DNA of 64,000 nt from Thiorhodovibrio winogradskyi (GCF_036208045.1 NZ_CP121472.1:2429531-2493530); one strand, 5' to 3'; shown: positions 30,357 to 38,977, counted from the first letter of the stretch. The notes: generated by a model from the letters alone, not told the origin. Made by a program: numbers and translations.

Positions 30357-31187
30357 ATGACTTTCAAGACGTTGGCTTGTTATTTCCATGTCCGATGGAT
30401 TTCTTCGGCCCCTTCGGTCCGATCATTTGGTCTGGAGCCGGGGCCCGCGCTGACAAGGCTTGGCTGGTTGATGAGCGCCCTACTGGTGATGATCCCTTTA
30501 ACCGCCTTGGCGCGGGGTGATCTGCTTGACCCTATGCCAGAGGCGCCCCTGGCGCCCGCCTTTGAATTACAAACGCCAGATGGCGCCCGGGTCGCGCTCG
30601 CTGATCTGCGCGGTGAGATAGTTCTGGTCAACTTCTGGGCCACCTGGTGTCCTCCCTGCCGCGCCGAGATGCCAGCCATGGAGCGCGCCTGGCAGGAGCT
30701 GCGCGACAAGGGCGTGCGTTTCCTCGCCATCAATGTCGATGAGGATGGTGGCACAGTGGCCGATTTCGCCAAGAGCCTCGGAGTCAGCTTTCCACTGTTG
30801 CTCGACCCGGGCGGCAAGGTCACCCAGGCCTGGCCGCTGCGCGGTTTGCCGACCACCTTCGTGGTGGATGCCGACGGGCGCTTGCGTTTGATCGCCCTTG
30901 GCGAACGGGAGTGGGATGAACAACCCATCATGCGGCAGATCCTGTCGCTGGCGGCGGGCTTTACGGATGATACCGAGCGCCATGAGGCTGGTCCAACCGA
31001 CGCTGGGCCAACTGACGCTGGGCCAACGGAAGTCGGGCCGAATAAGCCTGGCCCAGGTGATGCCCTACCTGACCCCGAATCTGAACCCGAACCTGATATC
31101 GACTCAGGGAGGCCCGGTGATCCCATGCCAGGCGTGGGCCCGGTTGAAGATGCAGTGCGCGATTCCCATGGTCTAGCTGACCGATAA
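30357..31187 (+). CDS. TlpA-family thiol-disulfide oxidoreductase with a repeat tail
   Basis: Thioredoxin-fold protein with active site WCPPC (Cys98 and Cys101) in NFWATWCPPCRAEMPAMERAW. The cis-Pro loop is in LPTTFVVDADG. A hydrophobic stretch at about 36-52 (WLMSALLVMIPLTALARG) would anchor it or direct export to the periplasm; an internal ATG just before it (30471) is an alternative start. Such proteins reduce disulfides, for example in cytochrome c maturation. After the fold there is an unusual acidic Pro/Gly-rich tail of about 65 residues with pentapeptide repeats GPTDA/GPTEV. A 6-bp hairpin CTGACC/GGTCAG surrounds the stop codon. Confidence 0.88.
   Translation: MTFKTLACYFHVRWISSAPSVRSFGLEPGPALTRLGWLMSALLVMIPLTALARGDLLDPMPEAPLAPAFELQTPDGARVALADLRGEIVLVNFWATWCPPCRAEMPAMERAWQELRDKGVRFLAINVDEDGGTVADFAKSLGVSFPLLLDPGGKVTQAWPLRGLPTTFVVDADGRLRLIALGEREWDEQPIMRQILSLAAGFTDDTERHEAGPTDAGPTDAGPTEVGPNKPGPGDALPDPESEPEPDIDSGRPGDPMPGVGPVEDAVRDSHGLADR
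30990..31064. repeat. 15-bp tandem repeat in the TlpA-like gene
   Basis: Five units of 15 bp, starting GGTCCAACCGACGCT then GGGCCAACTGACGCT. They encode GPTDA, GPTDA, GPTEV, GPNKP, GPGDA. Copies 1-3 are closest; 4 and 5 have drifted. Confidence 0.85.
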
Positions 31188-31304
31188 GGTCAGAGCCCCA
31201 ACCGCTATTTCCATCATCAGCCTGCATTGCATCGCGTCCGGTCAGTACTTTCGTCCGCTTTCTTCATCCGTCCGTCACCCCATCTATGAGCGCGCAATAC
31301 CGCC

Positions 31305-32051
31305 ATGTCGAGCCAAAATCCGCAATCACCTAGTATCGACCCGCGCGAGGTCGCGCATTTCGAGAGTCTGGCGCACCGTTGGTGGGACGAGCAGGGGCCC
31401 TTCTGGCCCTTGCATCGGCTCAACAGCTTTCGCGCTGACTATGTCCGCCAGCAGGCCTGTGCCGCGCTTGGCCGTCCGGCCGGGGGCGAGCTGCCCTTCG
31501 CCGGGCTCAAGGTGCTGGACATCGGCTGCGGCGGCGGCATCCTCAGTGAATCTGTCGCTCGCCTGGGGGCACGCGTGCAGGGCATCGACATCGCCGAGAA
31601 GAACATCCATGTCTCGCGCTTGCATGCCGAGTGGAGCGAACTGGATATCGACTACCGCCTGACCACGGTCGAGGAGCTCTCCGCCAGTCGCGCCCAATTC
31701 GATTTGGTGCTGAACATGGAGGTGGTCGAGCACGTCGAGCGTCTGCCCGAGTTCCTTGGTCACTGCGCGCGCCTGGTGCGCCCTGGCGGCGTCATGGTGG
31801 TGGCCACCATCAACCGTACCCTGGTGGCCTGGCTGACCGCCATCATCGGGGCCGAGTGGGTGTTGCGCTGGTTACCCAAGGGAACCCATCACTATCGCAA
31901 GCTGGTCAAACCCAAGGAAGTAATCACCGGTCTTGGTCCCCAGTTCCGGGTGCTTGACCGCACTGGCGTGCGCGTCAATCCCTTTGATCGCAGCTTCCAT
32001 TACACCCCTTACATGGGGGTGAACTACATGATGGTGTTTGAGCGCGCCTGA
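31305..32051 (+). CDS. ubiG: Ubiquinone biosynthesis O-methyltransferase UbiG
   Basis: SAM-dependent enzyme that performs both O-methylations in ubiquinone synthesis. The N-terminus has the family segment VAHFESLAHRWWDEQGPFWPLHRLN. The SAM motif is VLDIGCGGGILSESVARLGA. Post-motif LVLNMEVVEHVERLPEF and the C-terminal segment TGVRVNPFDRSFHYTPYMGVNYMMV are diagnostic. The 248-residue length is typical. The stop codon abuts a 14-bp tandem duplication. Confidence 0.95.
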   Translation: MSSQNPQSPSIDPREVAHFESLAHRWWDEQGPFWPLHRLNSFRADYVRQQACAALGRPAGGELPFAGLKVLDIGCGGGILSESVARLGARVQGIDIAEKNIHVSRLHAEWSELDIDYRLTTVEELSASRAQFDLVLNMEVVEHVERLPEFLGHCARLVRPGGVMVVATINRTLVAWLTAIIGAEWVLRWLPKGTHHYRKLVKPKEVITGLGPQFRVLDRTGVRVNPFDRSFHYTPYMGVNYMMVFERA

Positions 32052-32078
32052 TCTGACGCGGGTAATCTGGCGCGGGTG
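32051..32078. repeat. 14-bp tandem duplication at the ubiG stop codon
   Basis: ATCTGACGCGGGTA followed directly by ATCTGGCGCGGGTG (12 of 14 identical). The first base is the last base of the ubiG TGA. Confidence 0.7.
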
Positions 32079-32091
32079 ACGCCGGTCGCGG

Positions 32092-32592
32092 CTAACGCGC
32101 GATGTCCGTCAGTTGCCAGCGGTAACCTTGAAGCCTCAGCACCAGATGGGTCGGATTCGCGCCCAACTCACCGATGCGAACCACAAAGCGGTTCCAGGAT
32201 TCGAAAAAGGCAAAATCGACGGCGGCGAGCAAGGAATCCGGCTTCTCGGGTGCCGTGCGCAGCATGGCCTCGCGCAGGCTGTCACGCACCCAATCGAGGG
32301 TAATGGCCTGATCGAGCGCGCTGTCGCCGAGCTGCTGGAGATTTGTCGATAGCCAGCCGATCATCTCATCGCTGTCTCCACCCCTTGGCAGCCAGGCATC
32401 GACTGTGTTGCCGAGTCGGCTCTTGTAGCGCGCCTGAATGGCTGGCAAATCGACTAGGGGCGCCAGGGCCTGAGTGGACGCCCGGGCATCCAACTCTGCC
32501 AAGGCGCTATTGAGACGAAAGACGGCGACATAGGGCCAGAGCGCATAGAGCAGAACAGCAAGAATGACAAGATTGCGAGCGATTTTCAGCAT
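32092..32592 (-). CDS. DUF2939 family protein
   Basis: A 166-residue protein starting MLKIARNLVILAVLLYALWPYVAVFRLNSALAELD, with one N-terminal membrane helix (about 6-24) and the rest outside the cytoplasm. The pattern PYVAVFRLNSAL...D...L..LVDLPAIQARYKSRL is typical of the DUF2939 family. Function unknown. The internal ATG at MLKIARN fits the family; the frame is open 27 codons further upstream. It lies between the convergent ubiG and the divergent cca. Confidence 0.75.
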   Translation of the reverse strand: MLKIARNLVILAVLLYALWPYVAVFRLNSALAELDARASTQALAPLVDLPAIQARYKSRLGNTVDAWLPRGGDSDEMIGWLSTNLQQLGDSALDQAITLDWVRDSLREAMLRTAPEKPDSLLAAVDFAFFESWNRFVVRIGELGANPTHLVLRLQGYRWQLTDIAR

Positions 32593-32706
32593 GAGTCTAG
32601 CCCCGAGGGAGATGCCCTCAACAAAGATGTCGCGCAAGCCTAGCGTCGCGATCAGGCGCGATTCTACGCGCACCGGCGCGCCTTGCCGAGCCCGGGACCG
32701 GACGCC

Positions 32707-33990
32707 ATGGAATCAACCCCTGGCACTGACGGGATGCCGATGAGCACAACCGACGAACAGATCCCAGGCGCACGCACCTATCTGGTCGGCGGCGCGGTGC
32801 GCGACGGCCTATTGGGCTTGCCGGTGCGCGAGCGCGATTTCGTGGTCGTCGGCAGCGATGTGACGACTATGCTGGCCCAGGGGTTCACCCAGGTCGGCAA
32901 GGATTTTCCGGTCTTTTTGCATCCCGAGACCAAAGAGGAATACGCACTTGCTCGCACCGAGCGCAAGAGCGCGCCTGGCTATCACGGTTTTGTGGTCCAT
33001 GCCGACCCCGAGGTGACACTCGAGGAGGATCTGGCGCGCCGCGATCTCACCATCAATGCCCTGGCCCGGGACAGCAATGGCCACATCATCGACCCTTTCG
33101 GCGGTCGGGCCGACCTGGACGCCCGCCTGCTGCGCCATGTCTCCCCGGCCTTTGTCGAGGATCCGGTGCGCATTCTGCGCGTCGCCCGTTTCGCCGCGCG
33201 CTTCGACGCACTCGGATTTCGCCTCGCACCCGAGACAGCCGAGTTGATGCGCGAGATGGTCGCCGCCGGCGAGGTCGACGCCCTGGTTCCCGACCGCGTC
33301 TGGGCCGAGCTGTGCCGGGCGCTGGGCGAGGCACGGCCGGCGCGTTTTTTCGAGGAACTGCGCCACTGCGGCGCACTCAGAATTTTGCTCCCGGAACTCG
33401 ACCGTCTCTGGGGCGTCCCCCAGCCCGAGCAATGGCATCCGGAAGTCGACACTGGCGTGCATGTCATGATGGTACTCAACCAAGCCGCGCGCCTGTCCGA
33501 GGAGCCCGAGGTGCGGTTCGCCGCCCTCTGTCACGACCTCGGCAAGGGCACCACGCCGCCCGAGGTGTTGCCCAGCCACCACGGCCATGAAGAGCGCGGC
33601 GTGGAGCTGCTCGGGCAGGTCTGTCAACGCCTGCCAGTGCCGACCCGCTTCCGGGAACTGGCACAAGTGGTCGCGCGCTACCATGGCAAGATCCATAAGG
33701 TCGACGAACTGCGCGCCAGCACCATCCTCGGCGTCTTCGAAGGCGCCGATCTGTTTCGCCGCCCGGAACGCTTCGAGCGCGTGCTGATTGCCTGCGAGGC
33801 CGACTTTCGCGGTCGCCTCGGCTTCGAGGAGCGCGACTACCCCCAGGCCAGAACCTGGCGGCGGCTCGCCCAAGCCTGCGCGGCCGTTGACACCGGCGCC
33901 GTCGCCCGCGCCAGCGAACCGACCAGGATTCGCGCGGCCATCCGCCTGGCGCGACTCGAGGCCATCAAGTTCGCACTGCGTGCTGGTTAG
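32707..33990 (+). CDS. cca: CCA-adding tRNA nucleotidyltransferase, multifunctional
   Basis: Adds or repairs the 3' CCA of tRNAs, with a C-terminal HD phosphohydrolase domain. The head domain has YLVGGAVRDGLLGLPVRERDFVVVG, FPVFLHPETKEEYALARTERKSAPGYHGF, LARRDLTINALARD and VSPAFVEDPVRILRVARFAARF. The HD domain has VRFAALCHDLGKGTTPPE and PSHHGHEERG. Compared with the E. coli enzyme, where the catalytic pair reads D-R-D, the first Asp is Glu here (Glu42-x-Asp44). Several start codons are open (32683, 32707, 32734, 32740); the ATG at 32707 is a compromise. Divergent from the DUF2939 gene. Confidence 0.94.
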   Translation: MESTPGTDGMPMSTTDEQIPGARTYLVGGAVRDGLLGLPVRERDFVVVGSDVTTMLAQGFTQVGKDFPVFLHPETKEEYALARTERKSAPGYHGFVVHADPEVTLEEDLARRDLTINALARDSNGHIIDPFGGRADLDARLLRHVSPAFVEDPVRILRVARFAARFDALGFRLAPETAELMREMVAAGEVDALVPDRVWAELCRALGEARPARFFEELRHCGALRILLPELDRLWGVPQPEQWHPEVDTGVHVMMVLNQAARLSEEPEVRFAALCHDLGKGTTPPEVLPSHHGHEERGVELLGQVCQRLPVPTRFRELAQVVARYHGKIHKVDELRASTILGVFEGADLFRRPERFERVLIACEADFRGRLGFEERDYPQARTWRRLAQACAAVDTGAVARASEPTRIRAAIRLARLEAIKFALRAG

Positions 33991-34241
33991 CGGCGATCAT
34001 CGCTGTTCTCGGCTGGCACGGGCCGCCAAACCACCCGATAGCCATGAACCATGCAAGGGTGTCAGGGAAATCGTGGCGATGAGGTTCTTGGTCGCGAACG
34101 ATTGCCAAGCGGCACACGTGAGGCTGGGCGGAGCGGAATCCATGCTGCCGCTTCTGTGACCACGCAAGGGTCGCGCAGCCCCTAGGCTGATAAACCAAGC
34201 TTCCCCGTCAAGGCATGGTTGCAGAACAGAATGTGTTTTTT

Positions 34242-35951
34242 TCAAAATCGTGCGGCGATGTAATTGAGCGCCTTGCTGATGGGGAGTTCGATATTCGAGG
34301 GGCCGTTGCGGATGAGAAAGGACTCTGATCCTTTGTTGAGTAGGTAGGTGGGCATGTCGGCTGGCTCGCATTCCACGGCGACGATGGTCTTGTCCTCGAT
34401 GCGGTAGAGCTCCAGTCGTAGGAAGCGGGCGTATTCGGCGCCCAGATGGCTGTTGACCAGGTTTTTGAAATGCAGGCGGCATTTGTCGTCATTCGCAAAG
34501 TCATCGGCCTCCAGTCCAAGCACCTCGCCGTCATCGGCGATACCAATCAACAGCAGGCCGCCTTCGGTATTCAGAAAGGCCGCGACGCCTTTTAGCCAGG
34601 CGAGTTCGATCTCCTTGCCCGCCTTGCCCGTATGCAGGTTCATCCGCATGGTCGACTTGAACTCGACATGGGTGTTCTCGCCGCGACTGATGAGGGCGCG
34701 GAGGTCGGCTTCCGGGTCGCGCGGATTAATGCCACGCTTGGGCAGTTCGCGCAACTGGTGGCTGTATTTACGCACCAGCAGGGCGGCCAGACCGACTCCC
34801 AGTGCGACAATTCCCAAGGCGGTCAGTGCCAGCATATACCAGCGGCTTTGCAGCATGCCCAGGGTGGCGGAGACCGGGATTGCCACACCTATCCAGGCGC
34901 CCTCGGTATTGCCGGTGAGTGGCAGAAAGCCGCCCCACCAGTCGCGCCCACCACTGCTGAAGCGGACCAGGCGCTGATCCGGCTGCCCGGCGGCGTGCCA
35001 GGCGGCAATGGCGTTGAAGCGCAGCGGCCCGCCGTGTTGCGTTTCGGCAGAGAAAAAAACCTGCTGGCTTTGGCGTGATTGGCCCAGTGATTGGCCCAGT
35101 GATTGGCCCAGTGATTGGTCGAGTAATTGGCCGGGCGATTCTTGGTACTCAAAATCCGTGTAAAGACCTCCCTGGCCGTCGAAGAGAAATCCCGTGCCCG
35201 ATCCGAGCGCAAGACCATCGACGGTGGCGAGAATCCGTGCCAGGGTCACATCCAGGGCCAGAACCAGCAGGGTATCCCCGCCACGCCAGGCGCTGGAGAC
35301 GGTCAGCCCGGGTTCGTTGAGCGATTCGAAGCGATAGGGCGGGCTCCAGACCAGATTGTCATCACCGCCTTGGTTGTGTTCGAGTAGCTGGCTTTGCTCG
35401 AGTTGCTCTTGTGCGTCCTTGAACCAGGGCCGCTTGCGCGGATCGTAGTCCAGCCGCACCAGCTCGCTTTCACTGTGCTCGTCCAGGTGGTTCCAGTGAA
35501 TGGAGGCAAAGTCCGCATCTTGACCTGGACCGCGCAGGCGTGTCAGCCAGCCCTCGCCATCGCGGCGCAGGAAATACTCTTCGCCTTGATCGTTAGCGAA
35601 CACAATGCCGGCAATTTGCGCAATATGACTGAGCGAGGGTACCAGTTGGGCATTCAGAGCACGCGCCTCCGCGGTGGTTTGGGGCAGTGGCGCGGTCGCA
35701 TTGCGCAGGCGGTCGCGGATAATTAACAGTTGCTGCTGTACTGGCGTGAGCAGCGCGCGGACTTCATCGCGGACCAGCGCCTTGGCGCCCTCAATGCGAG
35801 CCTCGGCAATGTCGTGTTTCATGTCCTTGATCAGCAGCGAAGTGGCGCCAATCAAAATACCCAGGGTGACGGCGAGCAGCAGCAGCAAATCGCGGAATAG
35901 CCGGCTGCGCACAGGTGTGGGCGATGTCTTGAGGAGGGAAAAGCTTTTCAT
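34242..35951 (-). CDS. Membrane Cache-type sensor fused to an AlbA_2 (Schlafen-type) domain
   Basis: A 569-residue protein with an unusual architecture. A membrane helix at about 19-41 precedes a large periplasmic domain (43-368) that contains YDPRKRPWFKDA and VWSPPYRF, typical of double-Cache ligand-sensing domains. A second helix spans about 371-393. The cytoplasmic part (about 415-569) is an AlbA_2 domain: GENTHVEFKST, LKGVAAFLNTEGGLLLIGIADDGEVLGLE and ESFLIRNGPSNIELP. AlbA_2 domains occur in Schlafen-like and transcriptional regulators and bind nucleic acid or nucleotides. Cache domains usually feed kinases or chemoreceptors. The Cache domain carries a 12-bp in-frame tandem repeat encoding Ser-Leu-Gly-Gln. 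Function unknown. Confidence 0.8.
   Translation of the reverse strand: MKSFSLLKTSPTPVRSRLFRDLLLLLAVTLGILIGATSLLIKDMKHDIAEARIEGAKALVRDEVRALLTPVQQQLLIIRDRLRNATAPLPQTTAEARALNAQLVPSLSHIAQIAGIVFANDQGEEYFLRRDGEGWLTRLRGPGQDADFASIHWNHLDEHSESELVRLDYDPRKRPWFKDAQEQLEQSQLLEHNQGGDDNLVWSPPYRFESLNEPGLTVSSAWRGGDTLLVLALDVTLARILATVDGLALGSGTGFLFDGQGGLYTDFEYQESPGQLLDQSLGQSLGQSLGQSRQSQQVFFSAETQHGGPLRFNAIAAWHAAGQPDQRLVRFSSGGRDWWGGFLPLTGNTEGAWIGVAIPVSATLGMLQSRWYMLALTALGIVALGVGLAALLVRKYSHQLRELPKRGINPRDPEADLRALISRGENTHVEFKSTMRMNLHTGKAGKEIELAWLKGVAAFLNTEGGLLLIGIADDGEVLGLEADDFANDDKCRLHFKNLVNSHLGAEYARFLRLELYRIEDKTIVAVECEPADMPTYLLNKGSESFLIRNGPSNIELPISKALNYIAARF
35077..35136. repeat. 12-bp tandem repeat within the Cache/AlbA_2 gene
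   Basis: Three identical units GATTGGCCCAGT, then GATTGGTCGAGT and AATTGGCCGGGC. In the protein this is repeated Gln-Ser-Leu-Gly (residues 279-292) in a loop of the sensor domain. Copy-number change would keep the frame. Confidence 0.9.
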
Positions 35952-35975
35952 CTGATGCGTTACTAGGGATTCATC

Positions 35976-37238
35976 TTACACAAGCAGCAGTCCAGCAATG
36001 GCTCCAGTCATCAGCGTGGCCAGGGTGCCGGCAAGGATGGATTTCAGCCCAAGGGCCACGATCTCCGAGCGGCGCTCGGGGGCGATGCTTGCCAGTCCGC
36101 CGATCATGATCCCCAGGCTGCCGAAGTTGGCAAAACCGCACAAGGCATAGAGCATGATCAGGCGGCTGCGCTCGCTCAGTGCCTCGGGCGGGAGTTGCGA
36201 GAGCTGCACATAGGCAATCAGTTCATTGAGCACTGTTTTGGTGCCCATGAGCGCGCCGGCACTCTGGGCTTCCGCCCAGGGAATACCAATCAGCCAGACG
36301 ATGGGCGCGAACAGCCAGCCGAGCAGCCGCTCCAGGCTCAGGGGCGCGCCGGCCAGCTCCGGCAGCAGCCCCAGCAGCGCATTGGCCAGGCTGACCAGCG
36401 CCAGCATCACAATCAGCAGCGCCATCACATTAAGCATCAGCGGAATGGCGGCCAAAGTGCCACGGGTGATGGCATCCATGGCGCTCTCGGATTCGATCTC
36501 AATGCGCGCGTCAAAGGCCTGGTCGCAAGTTCTTTCGGGCAGCATGATGCCGGCCATGACCAGGGCCGCCGGCGCGCTCATTAAGGAGGCGGTTAGAATC
36601 TGGCCCATGGCATTGGGGATCAATTCACCCAAGATGCTGGCATAGAGCAGCATGACGGTGCCGGCGATGGTGGCCATGCCGCTGACCATGAGCGCGAACA
36701 GCGCCGGGCGTGAGAGCGTCTTGAGGTAGGGGCGGATCAGCAGTGGCGCCTCGGTCATGCCGATGAAGACATTGGCCGCCGTGGCTAGGCCAAGCGCGCC
36801 CCCGGTGCCCAGGGTGTGGCGCAACACCCAGGCAAAGGCGCGCACAAAAAGCGGTAGAATGCGCCAGTGAAACAACAAGGCCGACAGCGCCGAGACCACC
36901 AGAATCAGCGGCAGGGCGCGAAAGGCGAAGACAAAGGCATGCTCGGGCGCGGTGATCGCGAAGGGCGGGTCGCCACCGGCCAGATAGCCGAAGACAAAGC
37001 GCGCTCCCGCATCGGTGGCATTCTGCAAGGCCAGCACCAGGCGATTGAGTAATAAGAAGGCCTCGCGTGCCATTGGCCACTTGAGCAGCAGCAAGCCGAG
37101 CAGCAATTGCAGCGACAAGCCACCCAGCACCAGCCGCGGCGAGATGTCGCGCCGGGATTCGCTGAGCAGCCAGGCCAGGCTGAGCAGAACCAGCAGCCCA
37201 AAGAGCGCTTGCAGTGTCAGTAGAAAGCTTTCTGGCAT
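35976..37238 (-). CDS. Concentrative nucleoside transporter (NupC/CNT family)
   Basis: A 420-residue inner-membrane protein that imports nucleosides with a cation gradient. The family motifs are clear: FVFAFRALPLILVVSALSALLFHWRILP, TGGALGLATAANVFIGMTEAPLLIRPYL, LTRSELFALMVSGMATIAGTV-like sequence (here LSRPALFALMVSGMATIAGTV), and AYVQLSQLPPEALSERSRLIMLYALCGFANFGSLGI near the end. Eight or more membrane helices are evident. It lies 24 nt downstream of the Cache/AlbA_2 gene on the same strand, so the two could be co-transcribed. Confidence 0.93.
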   Translation of the reverse strand: MPESFLLTLQALFGLLVLLSLAWLLSESRRDISPRLVLGGLSLQLLLGLLLLKWPMAREAFLLLNRLVLALQNATDAGARFVFGYLAGGDPPFAITAPEHAFVFAFRALPLILVVSALSALLFHWRILPLFVRAFAWVLRHTLGTGGALGLATAANVFIGMTEAPLLIRPYLKTLSRPALFALMVSGMATIAGTVMLLYASILGELIPNAMGQILTASLMSAPAALVMAGIMLPERTCDQAFDARIEIESESAMDAITRGTLAAIPLMLNVMALLIVMLALVSLANALLGLLPELAGAPLSLERLLGWLFAPIVWLIGIPWAEAQSAGALMGTKTVLNELIAYVQLSQLPPEALSERSRLIMLYALCGFANFGSLGIMIGGLASIAPERRSEIVALGLKSILAGTLATLMTGAIAGLLLV

Positions 37239-37430
37239 GGCGCGGTAACAAGTGCAAGGGGTAATCTGGGTCGCACCTTAGGCGGCTTTGGGCCGAAAGG
37301 AAAGCCCCGCGCCAAGAGCAACCGGGACTCGCGACCCGGCAGGGGCGACGGGATTGCAACAGCAAGCCCGCGCGCGCACAATTTCCGCACGGTAACTTTG
37401 GGGCCGCCTGGAGTTGCGATTGAGTGGCCG

Positions 37431-37462
37431 CTTGCAAGGGCACATCATTGCAAGGGCAAATC
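37431..37462. repeat. 16-bp tandem duplication upstream of acylphosphatase
   Basis: CTTGCAAGGGCACATC followed by ATTGCAAGGGCAAATC (14 of 16 identical), 24 nt before the acylphosphatase start. Confidence 0.7.
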
Positions 37463-37486
37463 GGAGAGCTGATCGAGGAGCAAGGC

Positions 37487-37783
37487 ATGACAGCCATGAT
37501 CAATGATAAAGAAGCTCAGGTCTGTTATCGCTGCCTGGTCAGCGGACGGGTGCAGGGTGTGTTCTTTCGCGCATCCACGCGCGAGCAGGCCGAGCGCTTG
37601 GGGCTAAGCGGTCAGGCGCGCAATTTGTCAGACGGCCGGGTCGAAGTGCTTGCCTGCGGCCCGCCAGAAGCCGTGCAACAACTGCGCGCCTGGTTAAGGC
37701 AGGGTCCGCCTCAGGCGCGGGTCACGGATCTCGACTGCCAGGAGGTAGCCTGGCAGTCCATGGCCCGCTTTGGCACAGCTTAA
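37487..37783 (+). CDS. Acylphosphatase
   Basis: Small cytoplasmic enzyme that hydrolyses carboxyl-phosphate bonds. The 98-residue product has the signature VSGRVQGVFFRASTREQA, with the catalytic Arg in FFRAST, and the second motif GQARNLSDGRVEVLACG with the catalytic Asn. A GAGGAG ribosome site precedes the chosen ATG; a longer upstream frame looks non-coding. The rubrerythrin gene starts 14 nt downstream. Confidence 0.93.
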   Translation: MTAMINDKEAQVCYRCLVSGRVQGVFFRASTREQAERLGLSGQARNLSDGRVEVLACGPPEAVQQLRAWLRQGPPQARVTDLDCQEVAWQSMARFGTA

Positions 37784-37797
37784 CGAAGAGGCGCGGG

Positions 37798-38223
37798 ATG
37801 GAACTCAAAGGGAGCAAGACGGAGCAAAGTCTGCGCGACGCCTTTGCCAGTGAGGCCAAGGCAAACCGGCGTTATCTCTACTTCGCCGTCAAGGCGGATA
37901 TCGAAGGCTTCAATGATGTGGCCGCGCTTTTTCGGTCCGCGGCCGAGGGCGAGACCGGCCACGCCCATGGCCACCTGGAATATCTCGAAGCGGTCGGCGA
38001 TCCTGATACTGGCTTGCCGATCGGCGCCACCGCGGACAATTTGCGCTCCGCCATCAGCGGGGAAATCCAGGAGTCCTCCGATGGCTACCCGGCAATGGCC
38101 CGCACCGCCCGCGAGGAAGGTTTCGATGAAATCGCCGACTGGTTCGAGATTCTCGCCAAGACGGAGCGCTCGCATGCCAAGCGTTTTCAGAAAGCGCTGG
38201 AGAATCTGGATCTTGAGGATTAA
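37798..38223 (+). CDS. Rubrerythrin-family diiron protein
   Basis: A 141-residue ferritin-like four-helix protein. The diiron ligands can be followed as E in FASEAKANRRYLYFA, E-x-x-H in EGETGHAHGH, E in EEGFDEIADWFE and E-x-x-H in KTERSHAKRF. It lacks the C-terminal rubredoxin domain of classic rubrerythrin. Such proteins reduce peroxide and protect against oxidative stress. The next gene (VWA protein) appears to begin inside its last codons, so the pair is probably coupled. Confidence 0.9.
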   Translation: MELKGSKTEQSLRDAFASEAKANRRYLYFAVKADIEGFNDVAALFRSAAEGETGHAHGHLEYLEAVGDPDTGLPIGATADNLRSAISGEIQESSDGYPAMARTAREEGFDEIADWFEILAKTERSHAKRFQKALENLDLED

Positions 38224-38974
38224 GCGGACGCCAGGCAAATCCGAGCAGGCACTCGAGGCTGTTTCAAGCACCGCCGAGGTCGATGCCTTTCTTGCCCAGG
38301 TGGCCGCTCTGCCGCCGGCCGCCGCGCGCCAACCCGGGACAGGCCCCAGCGCGCGCCTGCTGTTCGCGCTCGACGCCACCGCCAGTCGCGAGCGCACCTG
38401 GGATAGAGCCACTCAGATTCAGGCCGCCATGTTCGAGGAGACTCAGGCGCTCGGTGGGCTGGAGGTCCAGCTGTGCCACTATCGCGGCCTGGGCGAGTTT
38501 CAGGCCTCGCCCTGGTGTCGGGGCGCCGATGAACTGCTTCCGCGCATGACCGCCGTGCGCTGTGCTCCTGGCCTGACCCAGATTGCCCGCCTGCTCGATC
38601 ATGCCATCGTCACCGCCGGCCCTGCTGGCAAGCCGGCGCAAGGCGCGCCCCTGCGTGCCCTGGTGTTTGTCGGCGATGCCTGCGAGGAGCCGCGTGATCG
38701 CCTTGCCGACCAGGCTGGGTGCCTGCGCCTGCTTGGCGTGCCAGTGTTTGTATTTCAGGAGGGTCGCGATCCGGATGCCCTGGCAGGTCTGCGAGACATC
38801 GCCCAACTCTCGGGTGGTGCCTGGTGCCCCTTCGACAGCGCGAGCCCGAACCTGCTGCGCGATCTGCTGAGCGCCGTGGCCGTCTATGCCGCCGGAGGTC
38901 GGCCGGCGCTCGAGGACTTTGGCCGCCGCCACGGCGATGCCGTGCGCCTGCTCACCGCCCAACTAGGAGCCTGA
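38213..38974 (+). CDS. VWA-domain protein paired with a membrane DnaJ protein
   Basis: A 253-residue protein with one von Willebrand factor A-like domain. The metal-ion adhesion site appears as LLFALDATASRERTWD (D-x-T-x-S), with LTQIARLLDHA and FVGDACEEP supplying the other ligands. The segment QAAMFEETQALGGLEVQLCHYRGLGEFQASPWC is typical of a proteobacterial family that is followed by a DnaJ-like membrane protein, as here. No ATG or GTG fits the start; a TTG overlapping the rubrerythrin end is proposed with a GGAG about 11 nt upstream. Function not established; a role in protein assembly is a guess. Confidence 0.75.
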   Translation: MRIKRTPGKSEQALEAVSSTAEVDAFLAQVAALPPAAARQPGTGPSARLLFALDATASRERTWDRATQIQAAMFEETQALGGLEVQLCHYRGLGEFQASPWCRGADELLPRMTAVRCAPGLTQIARLLDHAIVTAGPAGKPAQGAPLRALVFVGDACEEPRDRLADQAGCLRLLGVPVFVFQEGRDPDALAGLRDIAQLSGGAWCPFDSASPNLLRDLLSAVAVYAAGGRPALEDFGRRHGDAVRLLTAQLGA

Positions 38975-38977
38975 GTC

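Noticed and set aside
37239-37430. Possible tRNA-like or riboswitch sequence upstream of acylphosphatase
   Set aside because: GC-rich with short palindromes, but no cloverleaf or known riboswitch core could be drawn.
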